From positions 1 to 7,273 of the forward strand of contig CALMQD010000283.1 of assembly GCA_937871415.1 (NCBI GenBank): a DNA stretch of 7,273 nt, in the 5' to 3' direction. Positions 1 through 5,039 of the stretch are shown here, in pieces. Origin of the DNA: an uncultured Phycisphaerales bacterium. GTDB lineage: Bacteria > Planctomycetota > Phycisphaerae > Phycisphaerales > UBA1924. Position numbers and translations under genes: made by a program. Within the stretch, counting starts at the first letter, position 1. Each line of letters opens with the position of its first letter. The notes under the pieces were generated by a model. It was not told the origin of the DNA, did no database searches, and saw only the letters and a list, made by a program, of their open reading frames with translations.

Positions 1-573
1 CCCGCCTCCTTTCCCGATCTCGCCCAAGTTCGCCGACACCGTCCGTCCGCGCTCATAGTCCGCCCGATCGCCCATGTACACCACCGGTTTCCACACCCCG
101 TGCGGCTTCACGTCGTTGTCGAACGCGAACGAGCAGTGGAACCGCACGCGCCCGATGTTCGACCCATTCACCACCGTTGCGCCGTCGATCTCGACCCCTC
201 CAATGTCCGCCAGCACCGGGCGCCCGTCGTCGGTCAGCACCGTCGCCGTTGTGTCCGTCGTGTTCGGATTGATGAACGCCTGCGCCGGTACGTTGCTCGT
301 CTTGGCGAGCAGGCTCAGCGACAGCACCGGCTTCTCCTCGTGATCCTCCAGCACCGGCAACTCGTCCCGGTAGTCGTTCATGTACGCCACGTTCCCGATC
401 CCCGCGTCGTGCAGCCGCCCCAGCACCACCGCCTGCCGACCCGCGACCCGCGCCCGCGCCAGCGCCGGCAACAACACCCCCACCAGCACCGCGATGATCG
501 CGATCACCACCAGCAACTCGATCAACGTGAACCCGCGCGCCGCGCGCGCAACTCTGCCGCGTGCAAAGTGCAT
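1..573 (-). CDS. Type II secretion/type IV pilin-like pseudopilin, C-terminus cut off by window edge
   Basis: The frame reads leftward from the ATG at 573 for 191 codons without a stop and leaves the window, so the C-terminus is missing. The N-terminus is a class III prepilin signal: a short basic leader (MHFARGRVARAARG), then FTLIELLVVIAIIAVL, with the peptidase site between Gly14 and Phe15 and the conserved Glu at mature position 5. A hydrophobic helix covers about residues 15-36 and continues into RARVAGRQ, as in GspG/GspH-like pseudopilins. In that family a prepilin peptidase trims the leader and the protein assembles into a periplasmic pseudopilus. The rest (containing NVAYMNDYRDELPVLED) is not a family I can name; planctomycetes encode many such single-copy prepilin-domain proteins. 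ATG 573 is preferred because AAAGG sits 7 bases upstream; an in-frame ATG at 588 would add five residues (MKGCH) but has a poorer ribosome site. The pilin-domain call is firm, the specific role is not. Confidence 0.9.
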   Translation of the reverse strand, partial: MHFARGRVARAARGFTLIELLVVIAIIAVLVGVLLPALARARVAGRQAVVLGRLHDAGIGNVAYMNDYRDELPVLEDHEEKPVLSLSLLAKTSNVPAQAFINPNTTDTTATVLTDDGRPVLADIGGVEIDGATVVNGSNIGRVRFHCSFAFDNDVKPHGVWKPVVYMGDRADYERGRTVSANLGEIGKGGG

Positions 574-580
574 GTGACAA

Positions 581-585
581 CCTTT
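581..585 (-). promoter_or_regulatory. Ribosome binding site of the pseudopilin gene
   Basis: On the minus strand AAAGG ends 7 bases before the ATG at 573. It favours that start over the in-frame ATG at 588, which overlaps this site. Confidence 0.5.
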
Positions 586-681
586 CATCTTCAGATGGAA
601 CACTCACCGCGCTCGCGCAATCCCGCGCGACCGCCGCTCCGCCCGGCCGCCAATCACCGCGCCGGGCACGTCAGTTGAAAA

Positions 682-1062
682 TCACAACCTCGAAGCGTCT
701 CGGCATCCCCCCGCGCCGAACCGCGGCGGCCCGCGCGCCATCATCACGCGCTCAACCCCGCGCCCCGGCTCTTCACTCGCCCAAGCCTCCACCTCCCCCG
801 TCCAACGCGCCGGCCCGATCTCCACGCTCGGCGCGGCCAGCCCATCGCCCCGCTCCGTCACCGCCGCCGCGCACACCGCGCACGTCTGATCGTCCCCGCC
901 CCCTCCCGCGTGCTCGTCGTGATCGTGGTGGTGCCAGAGGTGCGCGCTCACCAGCGCCATCTGCACCAGCACGCACACCACCACCGCCGCGCCACGCCAC
1001 CGCCCGGCCCACGCGGCCTTCGCCACCCGCGCCGGCTTGGTTCGTTCCATCACCATCGCCAT
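682..1062 (-). CDS. Small His-rich, CxxC-containing single-pass membrane protein (DUF2946-like)
   Basis: This predicted protein has 126 residues. A basic N-terminus (ERTKPARVAKAAWAGRWRG) leads into one hydrophobic segment at about residues 24-40. A histidine cluster follows (HLWHHHDHDEH, 41-51), then a Gly/Asp linker and a CAVC motif (Cys61, Cys64). The tail contains ARGPPR near the end. One hydrophobic helix followed by His and CxxC motifs and a late R-x-PP is what I know from DUF2946-like small proteins, often thought to be metal-related; metal binding here is inference. The ATG at 1062 is chosen because a promoter at 1154-1182 predicts a transcript start near 1147, which rules out the in-frame ATG at 1155. 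ATGs at 1056 and 1050 are also possible and no strong ribosome site decides between them. The stop lies 108 bases before the pseudopilin start on the same strand, so co-transcription is possible. The main doubt is that long open frames arise by chance at this GC content. Confidence 0.6.
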   Translation of the reverse strand: MAMVMERTKPARVAKAAWAGRWRGAAVVVCVLVQMALVSAHLWHHHDHDEHAGGGGDDQTCAVCAAAVTERGDGLAAPSVEIGPARWTGEVEAWASEEPGRGVERVMMARGPPRFGAGGCRDASRL

Positions 1063-1153
1063 GCGCCCAAGCCGTTCGGCTCCCGGTTCCCCGTCCCCGC
1101 GCCCCCACCTATCACCCCGCCCTCCGGCTCCCCGGCTGCACTGCGCCCGAATC

Positions 1154-1182
1154 AATATACGCTAGATGCCACTGAGTTGCAA
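1154..1182 (-). promoter_or_regulatory. Sigma70-type promoter for the leftward genes
   Basis: On the minus strand, TTGCAA (1182-1177) and TATATT (1159-1154) are separated by exactly 17 bases, close to the TTGACA/TATAAT consensus. This is one of the few AT-rich patches in the window. Predicted initiation is near 1147, giving an untranslated leader of about 85 bases before the ATG at 1062. Confidence 0.6.
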
Positions 1183-1407
1183 AAAGAGCTGACGCCAACG
1201 CCCACCCCCCAACGGAAGCACCCGCGATACCCGCACGCACCCCCATTCCGGTTGCGCAAGACCCGCCGAGTCCATCACTTACCACCCGAGACGGCCCACT
1301 TCCGACAGTCCCGCCTCTTTCCCGACCGATGCTCATCCCTCCGTTCGCCGGGCGCTCGGGACGTGGCGGTCCAGCCGCATTCCTCGCACCCCCGGGCCCC
1401 ATTCCCG

Positions 1408-1443
1408 CATTTTCCCGAGCAGTTCCACCGGCTCGGGCGAATG
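1408..1443 (+). other. Imperfect stem-loop upstream of the redoxin-like gene
   Basis: CCCGAGC (1414-1420) pairs with GCTCGGG (1431-1437) around a 10-base loop. After one mismatch the stem continues for five pairs, CATTT (1408-1412) against GAATG (1439-1443), one of them G-U. No U-tract follows on either strand. It lies 76 bases before the ATG at 1520 and could be a leader structure or chance pairing in GC-rich DNA. Confidence 0.3.
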
Positions 1444-1503
1444 ATCCCCGTCCCGCACTGCGCGCCGGCTCCGCCGCCCGCGCCCAACAGCAGCACCCAG
1501 TCC

Positions 1504-1507
1504 GGAG
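1504..1507 (+). promoter_or_regulatory. Probable ribosome binding site of the redoxin-like gene
   Basis: GGAG ends 12 bases before the ATG at 1520, a slightly long spacing. The signal peptide that starts exactly at this ATG supports the start independently. Confidence 0.45.
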
Positions 1508-1519
1508 CAACACATCCAC

Positions 1520-2728
1520 ATGAACGCCATCAAAGCCCTCGCCCTGAGCCTCGCTGTTCTCGTCGCGCCCGCCCTCGCCTCTGCGCAGGTCGACGAATCC
1601 GCCAAGGCCATCCTCGCCGAGTCCGCCAAGGCCATCCGCGAGTCCAACGGCCTCTCCTTCAAGTCCAAGCGCTCCGCCACCGGCATGCTCAAGGACATCA
1701 TCGACTCCTCCGGCGAGGTCAAGGTCTACCGCAACCCCTCCATGGCCAAGCCCATGGCCCTCGTCAACGGGCGCGTCAAGCAGCCCGCCCGCGAGGACAT
1801 GAAGCTCAACGTCATGACCAACGGCTCGATCGTCCAGTGGCTCGACTGGGACAAGAACCTCCTCGTCGAGCGCCCCGCCGCCGATCGCGAGGCCGACGGC
1901 AAGGTCAAGCTCGCCAACCAGATCCTGCCCCAGGTCTTCCTCGACGAGAAGCCCTTCGAGAAGGAGATGAACTCCACCAAGATCACCCGCCTGGGCAACG
2001 AGACCATCGGCGGCGAGGTCTGCGAGGTCATCTCCATCAGCCCCAACCCCAACGCCTCTGTCACCTGGGCCATCTCCGCCATCGACCGCCTCCCGCGCCG
2101 CTGGGTGCAGTCCACCGGCGAGGGCGACAAGCAGATCGCCATGATGGTCGAGATCTCCGACCTCAAGCCCACGCCCATGTCCGCCAAGGATTTCGACCTC
2201 CCGCTCCCCACGAACTTCACCAAGGACGTCAAGCAGCCCGTCGTCCAGTCCTCCGCCGACGCCAGCGACTCCGCCGCACCGGTCGTCCGCGCCAAGGTCG
2301 GCCTCGAGGCCGGCACGCCCGTCCCCACCTTCTCCCTCACCGACGCCTCCGGCCAGACCTTCTCCAACGACTCGCTCAAGGGTCACTTCACCCTGCTCCA
2401 CTTCTTCGGCACCACCTTCAAGTCCTCCACCGCCGGCCTCGAAGACCTGCAGTCCATCGCCGACAAGTACCAGACCCAGAACCTCAAGGTCGTCGGCATG
2501 GCCTGCCGCGAGCCCTCCGACAAGTCCGCCAAGGACCTCTTCTCCCAGCGCCTCATCACCTACCCCCTCGTCCCCAAGGCCGACTCCATCCTCGCCGACT
2601 TCAAGGTCATGGGCTTCCCCTCCTACTACATCATCGACGCCGACGGCAAGGTCGTCGCCTACCTCACCGGCGCGATGACCCGCAACGAACTCGCCGCGGC
2701 GATCGACAACGCCCTGGCCCGCAAGTAA
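1520..2728 (+). CDS. Secreted LolA/DUF2092-like protein fused to a thioredoxin-fold (TlpA-like) domain lacking the CxxC
   Basis: This protein has 402 residues. Residues 1-22 are a signal peptide (MNAIKALALS, hydrophobic core, ASA before Gln23), so it is exported. Residues about 25-235 resemble DUF2092/LolA-like periplasmic domains; the visible signs are the strand-rich pattern and a late LPRRWVQ segment. Residues about 258-402 match TlpA/AhpC-type redoxins: GTPVPTFSLTDASGQTFS, LKGHFTLLHFFGTTFKSS, GFPSYYIIDADGKVV. Aligned with the usual LVNFWATWCPPC, the two catalytic cysteines are Phe300 and Ser303, while the cis-proline (Pro367) is kept. Only Cys168 and Cys329 remain, so normal dithiol exchange is not expected and a binding or structural role is more likely. 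Active homologues of this fold reduce periplasmic disulfides or assist cytochrome c maturation. The gene stands alone, with a divergent neighbour upstream and a strong hairpin downstream. The domain call for the C-terminal half is firm; the N-terminal family is less certain. Confidence 0.9.
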   Translation: MNAIKALALSLAVLVAPALASAQVDESAKAILAESAKAIRESNGLSFKSKRSATGMLKDIIDSSGEVKVYRNPSMAKPMALVNGRVKQPAREDMKLNVMTNGSIVQWLDWDKNLLVERPAADREADGKVKLANQILPQVFLDEKPFEKEMNSTKITRLGNETIGGEVCEVISISPNPNASVTWAISAIDRLPRRWVQSTGEGDKQIAMMVEISDLKPTPMSAKDFDLPLPTNFTKDVKQPVVQSSADASDSAAPVVRAKVGLEAGTPVPTFSLTDASGQTFSNDSLKGHFTLLHFFGTTFKSSTAGLEDLQSIADKYQTQNLKVVGMACREPSDKSAKDLFSQRLITYPLVPKADSILADFKVMGFPSYYIIDADGKVVAYLTGAMTRNELAAAIDNALARK

Positions 2729-2766
2729 GCCCGACCGAATCCGATTCCCTCCCGAACACCGTGTTC

Positions 2767-2799
2767 CGCCAACGCCCCGCTCCACGCGGGGCGTTGGCG
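2767..2799 (+). terminator. Strong terminator hairpin after the redoxin-like gene
   Basis: A perfect 14-bp stem, CGCCAACGCCCCGC (2767-2780) with its complement at 2786-2799, closes a 5-base loop (TCCAC) 38 bases after the stop. Only a weak U-tract (GTTCC) follows, so it may also stabilise the mRNA 3' end. Confidence 0.7.
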
Positions 2800-2861
2800 T
2801 TCCGGGGCTCGACGCCTCCGCCGGCCCCCCTACACCCCGCACAACCCGCGCCGCCGTGCGC

Positions 2862-2883
2862 CGCGGGCGTTCCCACGCCCGCG
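2862..2883. repeat. Short perfect inverted repeat
   Basis: CGCGGGCG (2862-2869) and CGCCCGCG (2876-2883) flank a 6-base loop, 52 bases before the next gene. It could be a second terminator stem or an operator-like dyad. Chance is also plausible at this GC content. Confidence 0.3.
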
Positions 2884-2935
2884 CCCCGCGCCGCCGGCTC
2901 GATTCTGGCCTGCCGATAACCGTGTTGTAGAGTGG

Positions 2936-4648
2936 ATGCCGACGATGACCGTCTTTCGCCGACTCCGTGCTCACGCCGCGCCGGTTCTGGCAGCGCCGGT
3001 ACTGGCAGCGCCGGTATGGGCCGCGCTCCTCGCGGTCCTGGCTTCCCCCCGCGCCGCACGCGCCGACCTCGCCGAGGACCAGGTCCTCGTCATCTACGAC
3101 TCCCGTGTCCAGGACAGCCGCGCCGTCGCCGAGTTCTACGTCGGCAGCGCCAAAGTTCCCGGCGGCGCGGGCAACCTCCCCGGCCTCCACCCCGGCGCCC
3201 GTGCGCTCGACATCTCCACCCTCAGCGCCACCGGCGGCGGCGCCGCCGGAGTGCTCCCCTGCGACTCGCCCCCGTGCCCGGCGACGCCCGACGTCTCTTA
3301 CGGCGACTTCGCCGCACGTTTCCGTGATCCCATCCGCAACTACCTCGTCGCGCAGGGCCTCCAGCGCCGCGTCCGCTGCCTGGTCCTCACCAAGGGCCTG
3401 CCCCACCGCGTCCACGACTCCGACTCCTTCGGCATCGGCGACAACACGAGCGGCGCGGCGACCGAAACCAACAACGGCGACGCGACCTACTGCGCGCTCG
3501 AGTCGGAACTCTCGCTGCTCCTGATCAACCTGAACACCGGCGAGGCCGGCGGCGCGGGCGACTCCAAGGCCGACGGGATGATCATCAACCCGTACTGGAA
3601 AGCGACGACCGGGTTCGGCGCGTGGCGGACGTTCTACAACCAGTCCACCAAGTCCATCACGAACAACGTCGGCGTCGGCATCATCTGGAAGGGCGCGACC
3701 GGCACCTCCAGCGCCGCCCTCAACCCCGGCGACATGTACCTGGTCGCGCGCCTCGACGGCAACTCCCTCGCCGACGTGCAGAACGCGCTGATGCGCGCCC
3801 AGAACATCGTCCTCGACGAAGACACCAGCGCCATCATCCTCGACGAGTCCGGGAGCGACGGCATCGTCAGCCCCATCTCCGACACCGACACCGAGTTCGA
3901 CAACGACGGGCCCGCCGCCATCAACAACGGCGACGACTACGAGCAGACCCGCGACGCCCTCATCGCCGATCGGCGATGGCTCCCCGCCAACATCCGCTAC
4001 GACCCCGCCTCCGGGCCCGCGAACTTCCTCGTCGGGCCCCTCGTCTCCTTCGGCGGCGGCATCGTCGTGAGCAACAACATCGCGCACCTCGCCAGCCTCG
4101 GCGCCAACCACGCCGGCGGCGCGCCCGGCGCCGCCGCTTCCCAATACGCCCAGAGCTTCAACTACCAGAACGGCGCGACCTTCAACACCATCGAGTCCTT
4201 CAACGCCCGCGCCTTCGGCGGCCAGGGCACCCTCGCCGGCCAGGAACAGGCCTCAGATTTCATCGCCTCCGGCGGCACGCTCGCCGTCGGCAACGTCTTC
4301 GAGCCCTTCTCCCTCTCCGTCCCCGACAACCTGCTCTTCGTCCAGAACTTCTGGCTCGGCAACATGACCTTCATCGAGGCCGCGTACTCGTCCTTCCCCG
4401 TCATCAGTTGGCAGCAGATCGCCATCGGCGACCCGCTCGCCAAGGTGCGCCGCAAGCGCGAGGACATCAACGCCGACGGACGCGTCGACACCGACGACCT
4501 CTACGCCTGGAACGAAGTCCCCTCGCCGCCGGACCTCAACCGCGACGGCACGGTCAACGCGGCCGACTACGCCATCCTCGAAAAGTCCGTCCGCGCCTTC
4601 GAGAACGCCGCGCTCAACCAGACCACCATCGGTAAGCAGATGGACTGA
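2936..4648 (+). CDS. Secreted TIGR03790-family protein with C-terminal dockerin-like repeats
   Basis: This protein has 570 residues. The signal peptide is long: basic start, hydrophobic core with APVLAAPVLAAPV, and an ARA site before Asp44. Residues about 46-506 match the TIGR03790 family, which has no known enzymatic role. Recognisable segments are QVLVIYDSRVQDSRAVAEFY, RCLVLTKGLPHRV (147-159), ALESELSLL (187-195), DMYLVARLDG (266-275), FNYQNGATFNTIESFNARAF (408-427), DFIASGGTLAVGNVFEPF (441-458) and SWQQIAIGDPLAKV (491-504). Two EF-hand-like dockerin loops follow: DINADGRVDTDD (Asp510, Asn512, Asp514, Asp518, Asp521) and DLNRDGTVNAAD (Asp533, Asn535, Asp537, Asn541, Asp544). These should bind calcium and may dock to a cohesin-like partner. 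ATG 2936 has no clear Shine-Dalgarno; GAGTGG sits 9 bases before the in-frame ATG at 2945, which is an equally possible start. No upstream promoter is convincing. Neither neighbour is clearly in the same operon. Confidence 0.93.
   Translation: MPTMTVFRRLRAHAAPVLAAPVLAAPVWAALLAVLASPRAARADLAEDQVLVIYDSRVQDSRAVAEFYVGSAKVPGGAGNLPGLHPGARALDISTLSATGGGAAGVLPCDSPPCPATPDVSYGDFAARFRDPIRNYLVAQGLQRRVRCLVLTKGLPHRVHDSDSFGIGDNTSGAATETNNGDATYCALESELSLLLINLNTGEAGGAGDSKADGMIINPYWKATTGFGAWRTFYNQSTKSITNNVGVGIIWKGATGTSSAALNPGDMYLVARLDGNSLADVQNALMRAQNIVLDEDTSAIILDESGSDGIVSPISDTDTEFDNDGPAAINNGDDYEQTRDALIADRRWLPANIRYDPASGPANFLVGPLVSFGGGIVVSNNIAHLASLGANHAGGAPGAAASQYAQSFNYQNGATFNTIESFNARAFGGQGTLAGQEQASDFIASGGTLAVGNVFEPFSLSVPDNLLFVQNFWLGNMTFIEAAYSSFPVISWQQIAIGDPLAKVRRKREDINADGRVDTDDLYAWNEVPSPPDLNRDGTVNAADYAILEKSVRAFENAALNQTTIGKQMD
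2978..3022 (+). repeat. Three tandem 15-bp units inside a signal peptide
   Basis: GCGCCGGTTCTGGCA (2978-2992) is repeated nearly perfectly at 2993-3007 and more loosely at 3008-3022. The units are in frame and encode repeated APVLA/APVWA blocks, lengthening the hydrophobic core of the signal peptide of the TIGR03790 protein. They probably arose by slippage duplication. Confidence 0.8.
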
Positions 4649-4652
4649 GCGC

Positions 4653-4740
4653 GACCAAGGGACCAAGGGACCAAGGGACCAAGGGACCAAGGTACCGAGG
4701 GACCCGGGGTCCAAGCGATCAGGGGGTCGAAGGGTCGAAG
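4653..4740 (+). repeat. Tandem 8-bp array, GACCAAGG orientation
   Basis: Five perfect GACCAAGG units occupy 4653-4692, starting 5 bases after the stop codon at 4648. They are followed by degenerating units (TACCGAGG, GACCCGGG, GTCCAAGC and then GGGTCGAAG-like copies) up to about 4740. The unit is the reverse complement of the core unit of the array at 4883-5002. Confidence 0.9.
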
Positions 4741-4784
4741 ACAGCCACACCAGCACACATGGGATAAGCCGGATGTCAGCGGTT

Positions 4785-4816
4785 CGGCGCGCGCTGCGCT
4801 CGCCGTGGTTTTTCTT
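4785..4816 (+). terminator. Candidate intrinsic terminator between the arrays
   Basis: CGGCGCGCG (4785-4793) pairs with CGCTCGCCG (4797-4805), with one mismatch and a 3-base loop. TGG and then TTTTTCTT (4809-4816) follow. It has the best U-tract of the hairpins noted in this window and lies 136 bases after the stop of the TIGR03790 gene, which it probably terminates. Confidence 0.5.
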
Positions 4817-4882
4817 GGGCCCGCGCGGCCCGATCCTCCGATCCCCTTGCAGGGACTTCTCGCGCCCGTTACGCGCCCTCTT

Positions 4883-5002
4883 TCCCTCGCTCCCTCGCTC
4901 CCTTGGTCCCTCGATCCCTTGGTCCCTTAGTCCCTCTCTCCCTTGGTCCCTTGGTCCCTTGGTCCCTCGGTCCCTCGGTCCCTCTCTCCCTCGATCCCTT
5001 CT
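4883..5002 (+). repeat. Tandem 8-bp array of 15 units, TCCCTTGG orientation
   Basis: Fifteen consecutive units share TCCCT at positions 1-5, then T or C, then two variable bases (GG, GC, GA, AG, TC or CT). The commonest forms are TCCCTTGG and TCCCTCGG. There is no spacer and the period holds exactly for 120 bases. The array is inverted relative to the one at 4653-4740 and ends 22 bases before the GGAGGA ribosome site of the transpeptidase gene, so it lies in that gene's leader or promoter region. Confidence 0.92.
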
Positions 5003-5024
5003 CCCCCTACCCTTCACGAATCAC

Positions 5025-5030
5025 GGAGGA
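5025..5030 (+). promoter_or_regulatory. Ribosome binding site fixing the L,D-transpeptidase start
   Basis: GGAGGA ends 9 bases before the ATG at 5040. It is one of the two best ribosome sites in the window, and it rejects the in-frame upstream ATG at 4773, whose extra 89 codons mostly read through the octamer array. Confidence 0.85.
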
Positions 5031-5039
5031 AAGAGCCCC

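Larger units (their letters stand above)
1063..1519. other. Divergent intergenic region
   Basis: These 457 bases separate the leftward small membrane protein from the rightward redoxin-like gene. They contain the leftward promoter (1154-1182) and an imperfect stem-loop (1408-1443). I see no convincing rightward -35/-10 pair. Long open frames cross the region on both strands, but their translations are Arg/Pro/His- or Arg/Gly-rich with no recognisable domain. Confidence 0.6.
4649..5039. other. Repeat-rich intergenic region
   Basis: These 391 bases contain two inverted arrays of an 8-bp unit, a terminator-like hairpin between them, and the ribosome binding site of the following gene. A rightward open frame from an ATG at 4773 passes through and joins the transpeptidase gene in frame. 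Its translation is just the repeat (SLGPSLPR-type blocks), so I treat it as non-coding. Confidence 0.75.

Noticed and set aside
583..600. Dyad TTTCATCTTCAGATGGAA over the pseudopilin ribosome site
   Set aside because: On the minus-strand RNA it has only four solid pairs around a UGAA loop and a mismatch after them, too weak to support sequestration of the ribosome site.
910..2919. A rightward open frame of 669 codons overlapping the redoxin-like gene
   Set aside because: The translation is Arg/His/Pro-rich with no domain, and it is out of frame with a gene that has a signal peptide and a recognisable fold.
2903..2935. Promoter with -10 TGTAGA giving a leaderless transcript at 2936
   Set aside because: The -10 matches only about three of six consensus bases, and the best -35 candidate (TTCTGG) matches two of six. 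Too weak to call.
1112..4144. A leftward open frame of about 1,000 codons
   Set aside because: It lies opposite the redoxin-like and TIGR03790 genes. Its translation is Gly/Val/Asp/Ala-rich low complexity with no domain, the usual antisense shadow of C-ending codons in high-GC DNA.
4845..4878. Promoter TTGCAG-17-TACGCG before the transpeptidase gene
   Set aside because: Only the TTG of the -35 and the TA of the -10 are well matched; this is not better than chance.
4653..5002. CRISPR array
   Set aside because: The units are 8 bp with no spacers, in two opposite orientations, and there are no cas genes. This is simple tandem repetition.
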